From Acidobacteriota bacterium (GTDB taxonomy: Bacteria; Acidobacteriota; Thermoanaerobaculia; Multivoradales; JAHEKO01): a stretch of 14,583 nucleotides of DNA. The DNA lies in the NCBI GenBank assembly GCA_006227875.1, contig SBFI01000424.1, positions 1 to 14,583 on the forward strand, read 5' to 3'. The position numbers and the translations under genes were made by a program. The stretch's first letter is position 1; each line of letters begins with the position of its first letter. The notes below the pieces were generated by a model that saw nothing but the letters and a program-made list of their open reading frames with translations, did no database searches and had not been told where the DNA came from. Of the stretch, positions 7,708 through 14,583 are shown piece by piece.

Positions 7708-9498
7708 GTGAAGAGAGTCCGAGAACATCGCGATGCGCTGCTCAGACGCTTACCGGCGATCCAGATCGCCGTGGCGGCGGCTTTTGTGGCCGTTGTCGGC
7801 AGCTACTGGTTCGTCCAGGTCGTCCAGGGCGACTACTATCGGGAGCTGGCCGAGAACAATCGGTTGAAGGAGATTCCCGTCGAGGCAGCCCGCGGTCTGA
7901 TTTTCGATCGCCACAGCCGGCTGCTGGTGGAGAACGTTCCCAGTTACAACCTGCTGCTCGAGGCGAGCAGAAGCAGTGACGTAGCGAGGAGTCTCGAGTT
8001 TGCCGCCGGGATCCTCGGCCGCTCGGAGAGCGAGCTGGCCGAAGTCGTGGAGCGCAACCGCTCACCCGTTCCCTTCCGCCCGGTTCTGATGGCCGAGGAC
8101 CTGACCCTTTCGGAGGTGGCCAAATTCTCGGCCTCGACGCTCGAGCATCCAGAGTTCGAAATCGATGTGAGGCATCTGCGTCTCTACCGCTTCGGTCGCA
8201 TCGCCGCCCATGCGCTGGGGCACCTCGGCCAGGTGTCGGAAGCGGACCTCAAGCGACCCGAGAGCCCGTATCGGGCCGGAGACCTGGTGGGCAAGAGCGG
8301 TGTGGAGCAGTCGTATGACCTGGAGCTCAAGGGTCGGGACGGGGAGCGGGTAGTCATCGTGGACAGCCGGGGCCGGCTGCTCGAGGAGCACGACGAGAAG
8401 CCGGCGGTGGTCGGCGACGACCTTGCTCTGGCGCTGAGCGTAGAGCTCCAACAGGAAGCGGCCCACTATTTCGAGGGCAAGACCGGAGCAGCTGTGGTGC
8501 TCGATCCCCGCACGGGGAAAGTGCTCGCCCTGCTCTCGTCACCTTCCTATGACCCGAATCTCTTTTCTCGGCGGTTGGACCAGGAGGCTTGGCGCCAACT
8601 GGTCGAAGACCCGAGGCACCCGTTACAGAACCGCTCCATCCAGAATGTGTATCCCCCCGGATCGGTGTTCAAGATCGTGATGGCGATAGCCGGGCTGAGC
8701 GAGAAGGTCGTGGCGCCGCACCACCGGGTGTTCTGCCCCGGATCGGCAAAGATCTACAATCGCCGGTTTCGCTGTTGGAAGCGGGGCGGCCACGGGTGGA
8801 TGGATCTACGCTCGGCGCTGAGAGAATCCTGCGATGTCTACTTCTACAACCTGGGGAAAAAGCTGGGGATCGACCCCATCGCCCGCTACTCTCGGCTGCT
8901 TGGCCTTGGCCGACCGAGTGGAGTCGACATAGCGGGCGAGAAGAGTGGCCTGGTTCCCGACGCGCAGTGGAGCCTCGAGCGACGCGGCACCCCCTGGTAC
9001 CCGGGGGAGACCATCTCGGTAGCCATCGGTCAGGGCCCGGTGCTGGTGACCCCGATGCAGATGGCCTCGGCGATGGCGACGGTGGCCAACGGGGGTTTTC
9101 GAATTACCCCCCGTCTGGTCGACTCGCAAGCCCCACCCGAGATCGAGTCGCTGCCGCTGGACCCGGCGGTGCTCGAATTTGTCCGCGGGGCGCTGTGGGC
9201 GGTGGTCAATGAGCAGGGCACCGGTGCGCGGGCCCGGGTGCCCGGTCTCGATGTGGCGGGCAAGACCGGAACCGCGCAGGTCATCCGACAGACGACCTGG
9301 ATCGAGAGCGAGGATCTGCCCGCCGCGCAGCGGGATCACGCGTGGTTTGTCTCCTTTGCCCCGGTCGACGATCCCCGCCTGGTGGTGGTGGTCTTTGTCG
9401 AGCACGGCGGCAAGGGCTCGGCGTCGGCGGCGCCGCTGGCCAAGCAACTTTATGAGATCTACTTCAGGGACACTCTCGACCTTCGCCGGCCTGCCTGA
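7708..9498 (+). CDS. mrdA: Penicillin-binding protein 2 (elongation transpeptidase)
   Basis: The 596-residue class B PBP cross-links peptidoglycan during side-wall growth, with RodA as its glycan-polymerase partner. The N-terminal membrane anchor is at about 17-37. The pedestal domain begins with NNRLKEIPVEAARGLIFDR (50-68) and includes the GDLVGKSGVEQSYDLELKG linker (191-209). The transpeptidase domain has the serine motif SVFK (319-322, catalytic Ser319, Lys322), SCD (374-376) as the SxN/SxD motif, and KTGT (519-522). HGWMDLRSALRESCDVYFY (362-380) is the PBP2-specific signature that separates it from the septal PBP3/FtsI. Cys343 and Cys356 sit in the same loop and might pair in the periplasm; this is inference. 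The start is GTG 7708; no strong ribosome binding site is visible. The 3' end overlaps rodA. Confidence 0.97.
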   Translation: MKRVREHRDALLRRLPAIQIAVAAAFVAVVGSYWFVQVVQGDYYRELAENNRLKEIPVEAARGLIFDRHSRLLVENVPSYNLLLEASRSSDVARSLEFAAGILGRSESELAEVVERNRSPVPFRPVLMAEDLTLSEVAKFSASTLEHPEFEIDVRHLRLYRFGRIAAHALGHLGQVSEADLKRPESPYRAGDLVGKSGVEQSYDLELKGRDGERVVIVDSRGRLLEEHDEKPAVVGDDLALALSVELQQEAAHYFEGKTGAAVVLDPRTGKVLALLSSPSYDPNLFSRRLDQEAWRQLVEDPRHPLQNRSIQNVYPPGSVFKIVMAIAGLSEKVVAPHHRVFCPGSAKIYNRRFRCWKRGGHGWMDLRSALRESCDVYFYNLGKKLGIDPIARYSRLLGLGRPSGVDIAGEKSGLVPDAQWSLERRGTPWYPGETISVAIGQGPVLVTPMQMASAMATVANGGFRITPRLVDSQAPPEIESLPLDPAVLEFVRGALWAVVNEQGTGARARVPGLDVAGKTGTAQVIRQTTWIESEDLPAAQRDHAWFVSFAPVDDPRLVVVVFVEHGGKGSASAAPLAKQLYEIYFRDTLDLRRPA

Positions 9499-10594
9499 AG
9501 AGCGGCCGGCACTGCGCCATCTGGCGAGGGTGCGCTGGGGGCTGCTGGTGGCGGCACTGCTGTTGTCTCTCGTGGGGCTGGCGACGGTTCACAGCGCGAG
9601 CTCGGAGATGGGCATCGACTATCTCCCGCGTCAGGCCTTGTGGGTGGCGCTGGGGTTGGTAGTCTTTCTAGTGGCTTTCAGCCTCGACCACCAGAGCCTG
9701 ACCAAGTTCGCCTGGCTGATCTATCTCACCGGTGTGACCCTGTTGCTCCTGGTGCTGTTCTTCGGTCAGGAGGCGGGCGGCTCCCGGAGTTGGCTGGGTA
9801 TCGGTTCCTATCGCATCCAACCCTCCGAGTTTGCCAAGATCTCGACTGCGCTGATGCTCGCGCGCTACCTGGCGGGGGTAAATCGGCGCTATCTACGATT
9901 GCCTCAGATCGCTTTCGTCGTGGTGCTCGTCTGTGTGCCGATGGCGCTGGTGGCGCTGTCTCCGGATCTGGGTGGTGCCGCCATGTTTCTGCCGATGATG
10001 GGGGGTATGTTGTTGGTGGCGGGCATTCGTTGGCGGTTCGTGGTGGCCGGAGCCATCACCATCATTCTGCTCGGGGCGGGTCTGTGGAACTTCGTCATGC
10101 TCGACTATCAGAAGGATAGGGTCATGACCTTTGTTTCACCCGACCGTGATCCCCTGGGAGCCGGATACCAGCTGCAGCAGAGCAAGATTGCTGTCGGTTC
10201 CGGTCAGCTGGCCGGCAGGGGATACCAACAGGGCACCCAGAGCCAGCTCAGATTCCTGCCGGCCCGGCACACCGACTTCATCTTTGCGGTGCTGGCCGAG
10301 GAGTGGGGCTTTTTGGGTGTGGTGACGGTGCTTGGTCTCTATGCGGTCTACATATTCAACGGGGCTCGCGTCGCCGGCAGGGCACGCGATCGCGAAGGGG
10401 TGCTGCTGGTCGTGGGTTTGCTGTCCGGTTTCACCTTCCACGTCATTTACAACACATCGATGGTTGTCGGTCTGGTGCCGATCACGGGGATCCCTCTGCC
10501 CTTCCTCTCCTATGGCGGCTCGTTTACCTTGGCCAACTTCATCATCGCCGGGCTGATCCTGGGAATAGACTTCAGAAGATTTGTCAACCGGTAG
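9452..10594 (+). CDS. rodA: SEDS peptidoglycan glycosyltransferase RodA
   Basis: With ATG 9452 the product is 380 residues, close to the family norm, with about ten transmembrane helices starting near residue 29. RodA polymerises lipid II into glycan strands at the inner membrane, as partner of PBP2. Family motifs are GGSRSWLGIGSYRIQPSEFAK (109-129), SPDLGGA (170-176), FLPARHTDFIFAVLAEEWG (268-286) and GIPLPFLSYGGS (346-357). Asp275 in RHTDF aligns with the Asp that is essential in other RodA proteins. The reading frame is open upstream to 9179, but that part is a shadow of mrdA. The alternatives are GTG 9530, just before the first helix (no overlap, 354 residues), and ATG 9452, which overlaps mrdA by 47 nt. 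I prefer the ATG because it gives a normal cytoplasmic N-terminal tail, but the start is not certain. Confidence 0.95.
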   Translation: MRSTSGTLSTFAGLPEERPALRHLARVRWGLLVAALLLSLVGLATVHSASSEMGIDYLPRQALWVALGLVVFLVAFSLDHQSLTKFAWLIYLTGVTLLLLVLFFGQEAGGSRSWLGIGSYRIQPSEFAKISTALMLARYLAGVNRRYLRLPQIAFVVVLVCVPMALVALSPDLGGAAMFLPMMGGMLLVAGIRWRFVVAGAITIILLGAGLWNFVMLDYQKDRVMTFVSPDRDPLGAGYQLQQSKIAVGSGQLAGRGYQQGTQSQLRFLPARHTDFIFAVLAEEWGFLGVVTVLGLYAVYIFNGARVAGRARDREGVLLVVGLLSGFTFHVIYNTSMVVGLVPITGIPLPFLSYGGSFTLANFIIAGLILGIDFRRFVNR

Positions 10595-10636
10595 CGCAGC
10601 CCACCGCCGCTGGTGGACTCGGCCACGGAGCGCCCA

Positions 10637-12124
10637 TTGTCCAGCGTCTTGCTGATCGAAAGCGACCCCCACCGGACACGCGCGGCGCTGCTCGAGGACG
10701 ACCGGGTGACGGAGATCCTGATCGAGCCCCGGGCACACCACTCGGGAGTGGTCGGCAACATCTTCAAAGGGCGGGTGGCGAGGGTGGTGCCTGGAATCCA
10801 GGCGGCCTTTGTGGACGTCGGGCTCGACCGCAATGCCTTCCTCTACGCCGGTGACGTGTTCGATGAGGCGGAGTCGCCGGTTCTCCAGGGTGCGGCTCGG
10901 AACGGCTCCCAGGCCGTCGACCACAAGCCGATCGAGGAGCTGCTGAGTGCCGGACAGGAGCTCCTCGTCCAGGCGGTCAAAGATCCACTGCCCAACAAGG
11001 GGACCCGTGTCACCACCCACATGACCCTGCCGGGGCGGCTGCTGGTACTGCTGCCGACGGTGAGCAAAGTCGGTGTGTCGCGCCGCATCGAGGACGAAGC
11101 CGAGCGACAACGACTGGAAGAGCTGCTGACCCGGCAGCTGCCGGCCGGCGGCGGCGTCATCGTGCGCACAGCTGGTGCAGGTCGTGAAGCCGAGGACTTC
11201 AGCCGCGAGTTGGAGCGGTTGGGTGCCGAGTGGCAAGGTCTGGTCGAGCGATCACGGTCGATGTCGGCCCCGGCCCTGGTCCATCAGGAAGAGGACCTGG
11301 CGATCAGGGTCGTGCGTGATTTGCTGGAGACCCGTTTCGAGGCCATCTGGGTAAGCGACACCGAGACCGCGGACAGGATCGTGGATTTTCTGACCGCCTG
11401 GGAGCCATCCCTGGTGGACAGGGTGCGACTATTCGACGAGCCGGTGGGTCTGTTGGAGCGCTTTGGCGTCGAAGACGAGATCCAAGCGACGTTGCGCCAG
11501 AAGGTGTGGCTCGACTCCGGTGGCCACATCGCCATTCATCCGACCGAGGCTCTGGTTGCCATCGACGTCAACACCGGCCGCTTTGTAGGTGAGCAGGACC
11601 TCGAGGCCACCGTGCTCAAAACCAACCTGGAGGCGGCCCGCGAAGTCGCCCGGCAGATCCGTCTGCGTGATCTCAGCGGCATCCTGGTGGTCGACTTCAT
11701 CGACATGGAAGAGCCGGAGAACCGGACCGCCGTCCTCGGTGCCTTCGAGCAGGAGTTGCAGCGGGACCGGGCCAAGAGTCAGGTACTCGGGATCTCCGAG
11801 TTCGGGCTGGTACAGATGACCCGCAAGCGTGGACGACAGAATCTGGGGCGCCTCATGACCCAGGGCTGCCCCTATTGCCGGAGTCGTGGACGGATCAAGT
11901 CGCTGTCCGAGATCTGTTTGGACCTGCGGCGGGAGCTTCTCCGTGGCCGCGCCGGATTCGAAGGGGCAGCGCTGGTGGTGAGGGTCCATCCGGAGGTCGG
12001 GCAGGCCCTGGAAGGCGCCGAGCGGGGGGTAATGGACGAGATCCGGGAGATACTGAAGACCAAGATCGAGATCGAGCAGGACGCCCACCTCCACCACGAA
12101 GCGTTCGAGATCGAGAAGGGCTGA
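10637..12124 (+). CDS. rng: Ribonuclease G (RNase E/G family)
   Basis: The 495-residue enzyme has the length of RNase G and lacks the long C-terminal tail of RNase E. It is a 5'-end-sensing endoribonuclease acting on rRNA precursors and mRNAs in the cytoplasm. An S1-like domain (GNIFKGRVARVVPGIQAAFVD, beginning near residue 40) is followed by LPGRLLVLLPTVSKVGVSRRI (near 130-150), the metal-binding Asp in AIDVN (310) and VVDFIDM (Asp353), and the zinc-link CPYC (411-414). I start at TTG 10637 because GGAG lies six bases upstream and the protein then begins at the family's usual point. The longer alternative is GTG 10613, which adds eight residues and has no ribosome binding site. rng is classically linked to mreBCD; here it follows rodA after 42 nt (18 nt with the GTG start). 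The next gene starts 4 nt after its stop. Confidence 0.95.
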   Translation: MSSVLLIESDPHRTRAALLEDDRVTEILIEPRAHHSGVVGNIFKGRVARVVPGIQAAFVDVGLDRNAFLYAGDVFDEAESPVLQGAARNGSQAVDHKPIEELLSAGQELLVQAVKDPLPNKGTRVTTHMTLPGRLLVLLPTVSKVGVSRRIEDEAERQRLEELLTRQLPAGGGVIVRTAGAGREAEDFSRELERLGAEWQGLVERSRSMSAPALVHQEEDLAIRVVRDLLETRFEAIWVSDTETADRIVDFLTAWEPSLVDRVRLFDEPVGLLERFGVEDEIQATLRQKVWLDSGGHIAIHPTEALVAIDVNTGRFVGEQDLEATVLKTNLEAAREVARQIRLRDLSGILVVDFIDMEEPENRTAVLGAFEQELQRDRAKSQVLGISEFGLVQMTRKRGRQNLGRLMTQGCPYCRSRGRIKSLSEICLDLRRELLRGRAGFEGAALVVRVHPEVGQALEGAERGVMDEIREILKTKIEIEQDAHLHHEAFEIEKG

Positions 12125-12128
12125 GCCA

Positions 12129-14345
12129 GTGAAGTCCGAGGAGGGGACACCGACATCCCATCCGGGGATCAGAGAGCTCGACGTCGAGGGCTACCGGGGG
12201 GCGGTGACAAATGCCCTCGAGCTCGAAGACCCGGCGCGGACCATAGGCCGTCTGGTCGACCCGGCCAATGCCAAGGAGACCCTGCATTGGGGCCGACACT
12301 ATCTCTACAGTGTCGAGATCGAGACCCGCGGCGGACCGGTCGAAGTGGTGGTCAAGCAGTTTCGCAATCAGGGGATATGGGCGCGGCTACGTCGCAGGCT
12401 GGGGGGTAGCAAGGCGCTCAAGAGCTGGCGCGGTGCCCTGGCGATGGTGGAAGCCGGGGTGCCCACACCGGAGCCGGTGATGTTTGTCGAGTCGATCGCA
12501 CCCGACGGACCGTCGTTCTACGTCTCGCGCCGGCTGCCGGAGTTTCTCGAGGCGCGCTACTTTCTCCGCGCCTTGAACGCCGGGCGCGAGGCAGAGCTCT
12601 TCCCGCAGGTCGATGCACGGGGCTTTCTCGAGGCTGTAGGAAAGACGCTGCGTCGGCTCCACGACAACGGCGTCTGGCACCGCGATGTATCGGTCGGCAA
12701 CGTGCTCGTCCAATTCAAGGAGGGGCAAGGGCCAGAGCCGACGATCTATCTGATCGACCTCAACCGTGCGCGGGTCGGCCGCCGGATGACTACCGGTCGG
12801 CGATCACGCGATCTTTGCCGTTTGCGGATCTTTGGTGCTGCTCATCAGGAGATCTTTCTCCATTCCTACTGGGGTCGAGACGCGCGCGGGTTGGCGCTCA
12901 AACGGCTTTACTACCGGCTCCTTCTGCACGGGTTTCTGACCAAGGTATGGATCAAGAAGTGGTTTCGCGCCCCTTTCCGATCGCTGCTGACGGCAGTCAA
13001 GCCGCGACACGGCCACGTCCACCTGCCACCGGCGCCCGAGGACACATCCAAGCGGGACAAGGCGGTCTGGGACCCGCTATCGGATCAGCCCCATCAGCAT
13101 GCGGGTCGGCTCGAGAGGCTCTCGGTTCGCTTGGGAGAGATCCGAGACCTCGGCGGTTTGGCCTGGGTGGTGGTCAGCCACCTGCCAGAGATGCGCCGCC
13201 GCTATCGCGAGCTCAAAGAGGGGCTCTATCGGCAACCGCAACCCTGGGGTGGAGTGGGCGTTGCAGTGCGGCCCTGGGAGCACGACCCCGAGGGCCTGAT
13301 AAAGGCTCTCGAGCAGCTGGGGGTCAACAACATTCTGCTACGGCTCCATCCCTGGCAGGAAGATCACACGGCCGAAGAGACACTCGCCAGGGAGCTCGCC
13401 GGGCGGGGTTGTGACCTCACCTACGCGCTACCGCAGAATCGGGAGCTGGTACGCGACCCGGATCGCTGGCGCTCGGCGGTCGCCGAGCTCGCCGAGCGCT
13501 TTCTACCCTATGGTCGGCGCTTTCAGGTGGGTCAGGCGGTAAACCGGAGCAAGTGGGGCGTTTGGACCCTTACCGAATACCAGCGCCTGGTGGCAACCGC
13601 GAGTGAGATCCTGCGCCAGCGGGGCGAGGTTGAGGTGTTGGGACCGGCGGTGATCGACTACGAGTTTCACGTCACCGCTGCGATTCTAAATCTGCCCAGT
13701 GAAGAGCTGTACTTCGACATAGTTTCCAGCCTCCTGTACGTCGATCGGCGCGGTGCGCCGGAGAACCGGCAGCTCGGTTTCGACACCGTCGACAAGGTGG
13801 TGCAGCTCAAGGCCATAGCCGAGACGGCTGGCAACACGAGCGGTCGGAGCTGGATCACCGAGGTCAACTGGCCGCTCCGGGAGGGACCACACTCACCTGC
13901 CGGCCGCGCCGTATCGGTAGACGAGGAGCAACAGGCTGACTATTTGACCCGCTACTATCTTCTGGCCCTCGGCACGGGTCTGGTCGAGCGGGTCTATTGG
14001 TGGCAGCTGGCAGCTCGCGGTTACGGACTCGTCGTGCGAACGGAGAGCGGTGAGCTCCGCCGCCGTCCGAGCTTCAGAGCCCTGGCAACCCTCACCCGCC
14101 ACCTCGAAGGGACTACCTTTCTGGGTCCACTGCCGAGCGCGGAGCCGGTGCGCCTATATCTGTTCCGGCAGCCCGATGGAGACGAGCTGGTGGTGGGCTG
14201 GAGTACCGGTGGCCGGGCGAGCGCCACTCTACCGAGCGCCGTTCGCCGCCAGGTTTCTCGCGACGGCGAAGAGCTAGACCGGACTTCAGGGGCCGCAGTC
14301 GAAGTCGATGGCTCGCCGCGCTATTTCTGGCTCGAGCCGTCATGA
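12129..14345 (+). CDS. Fusion of LPS-kinase-like (Kdo/WaaP/InaA) domain and clan-A glycosidase-like barrel
   Basis: This 738-residue protein has two unrelated halves. Residues about 45-280 look like an LPS core/Kdo-type small-molecule kinase: VVVKQF with candidate ATP lysine 76, the catalytic loop HRDVSVGN (184-191, Asp186, Asn191), and LIDLNR (208-213, Asp210) in place of DFG. Residues about 340-738 look like a glycoside hydrolase barrel. Strand-like segments occur at 373-383, 400-410, 428-436, 463-478, 501-514, 527-540, 574-582 and 619-628, followed by RRPSFRALATL (645-655) and a beta-rich tail (671-737), as in GH39/GH5-like enzymes. WITEVNW (575-581, Glu578) resembles the nucleophile strand. 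QVGQAVNRSKWG (466-477) sits where NEP-type acid/base sequence is expected, but lacks the Glu. There is no signal peptide or membrane helix, so it is predicted to be cytoplasmic. The GTG start follows rng by 4 nt, with GAAGGG eight bases upstream; the stop overlaps the next ATG. Substrate and function are unknown. Confidence 0.85.
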   Translation: MKSEEGTPTSHPGIRELDVEGYRGAVTNALELEDPARTIGRLVDPANAKETLHWGRHYLYSVEIETRGGPVEVVVKQFRNQGIWARLRRRLGGSKALKSWRGALAMVEAGVPTPEPVMFVESIAPDGPSFYVSRRLPEFLEARYFLRALNAGREAELFPQVDARGFLEAVGKTLRRLHDNGVWHRDVSVGNVLVQFKEGQGPEPTIYLIDLNRARVGRRMTTGRRSRDLCRLRIFGAAHQEIFLHSYWGRDARGLALKRLYYRLLLHGFLTKVWIKKWFRAPFRSLLTAVKPRHGHVHLPPAPEDTSKRDKAVWDPLSDQPHQHAGRLERLSVRLGEIRDLGGLAWVVVSHLPEMRRRYRELKEGLYRQPQPWGGVGVAVRPWEHDPEGLIKALEQLGVNNILLRLHPWQEDHTAEETLARELAGRGCDLTYALPQNRELVRDPDRWRSAVAELAERFLPYGRRFQVGQAVNRSKWGVWTLTEYQRLVATASEILRQRGEVEVLGPAVIDYEFHVTAAILNLPSEELYFDIVSSLLYVDRRGAPENRQLGFDTVDKVVQLKAIAETAGNTSGRSWITEVNWPLREGPHSPAGRAVSVDEEQQADYLTRYYLLALGTGLVERVYWWQLAARGYGLVVRTESGELRRRPSFRALATLTRHLEGTTFLGPLPSAEPVRLYLFRQPDGDELVVGWSTGGRASATLPSAVRRQVSRDGEELDRTSGAAVEVDGSPRYFWLEPS

Positions 14346-14583
14346 AGACGGCGGCGGGCGCGGACGAAGCTCTGGCGGTCTTCCATCCGCTGGTGGCGGG
14401 GTGGTTTCGGGAGCGCTTTGGCACGCCCACCGAAGTTCAGGGCGGTTCGTGGCCGCGGATCGCGGCCGGCGACCATGTTCTGATCACTGCGCCAACCGGC
14501 AGCGGCAAGACGCTGACGGCCTTCCTCTGGGCGCTCAACCAGCTGTTGACCGGTGCCTGGTCGGGTGGCCGGGTGCGTGTCCT
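14342..14583 (+). CDS. lhr: Lhr-type DEAD/DEAH-box helicase, N-terminal fragment
   Basis: Eighty complete codons are visible before the right edge. The sequence opens with FHPLVAGWFRERFGTPTEVQ (14-33), a Q-motif-like segment, then SWPRIAAGDHVLITAPTGSGKT (36-57), with the Walker A APTGSGKT at 50-57, and TAFLWALNQLL. This pattern is typical of Lhr (large helicase-related) superfamily 2 enzymes, which unwind RNA:DNA or DNA duplexes in repair. Other DEAD/DEAH helicases share part of it. The C-terminal winged-helix and Lhr core domains that would confirm it lie outside the window. The ATG at 14342 overlaps the TGA of the fusion gene in an ATGA arrangement, so translation is probably coupled. No separate ribosome binding site is seen. 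Confidence 0.8.
   Translation, partial: MKTAAGADEALAVFHPLVAGWFRERFGTPTEVQGGSWPRIAAGDHVLITAPTGSGKTLTAFLWALNQLLTGAWSGGRVRV

Noticed and set aside
10136..11236. 366-codon open frame on the minus strand opposite rodA and rng
   Set aside because: Spans the 3' end of rodA and the 5' half of rng in antisense, with His/Gln/Asp-rich low-complexity product and no motif.

Overview
The window is GC-rich, gene-dense bacterial chromosome with two divergent gene clusters and no tRNA, rRNA, CRISPR array or insertion sequence that I could see. The genes point to a rod-shaped, didermic (Gram-negative) bacterium: a complete elongasome operon, a PpiD-like envelope chaperone and an LPS-kinase-like domain. The protein style and gene mix would fit Acidobacteriota (for example Thermoanaerobaculia), but that placement is inference from general impression, not a search.

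Left half, minus strand, read from about 5130 down to 1: a promoter at 5126-5154 drives ppiD, then ruvA, ruvB and a diacylglycerol-kinase-family lipid kinase, separated by only 19-36 nt. After that comes a 333-345 nt non-coding stretch (210-554) with a long imperfect inverted repeat. It is followed by the first 69 codons of an acyl-CoA synthetase/CoA-binding protein that runs off the left edge.

Right half, plus strand, from an extended -10 promoter near 5207: mreB, mreC, mreD, mrdA (PBP2), rodA, rng (RNase G), a 738-residue fusion protein, and the start of an Lhr-type helicase at the right edge. Spacings are tight and several genes overlap (mreC/mreD 14 nt, mrdA/rodA 47 nt, fusion/helicase ATGA). 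MreBCD, RodA and PBP2 form the peptidoglycan elongation machine: cytoskeletal filament, scaffold, membrane regulator, glycan polymerase and transpeptidase. RNase G is classically linked to mreBCD.

The most unusual object is the fusion gene 12129-14345. Its N-terminal half looks like a Kdo/WaaP/InaA-type sugar kinase. Its C-terminal half looks like a clan-A glycoside-hydrolase TIM barrel plus a terminal beta domain, with no export signal, and with the usual acid/base glutamate apparently replaced. A second item worth checking is the structured intergenic element at 382-515.
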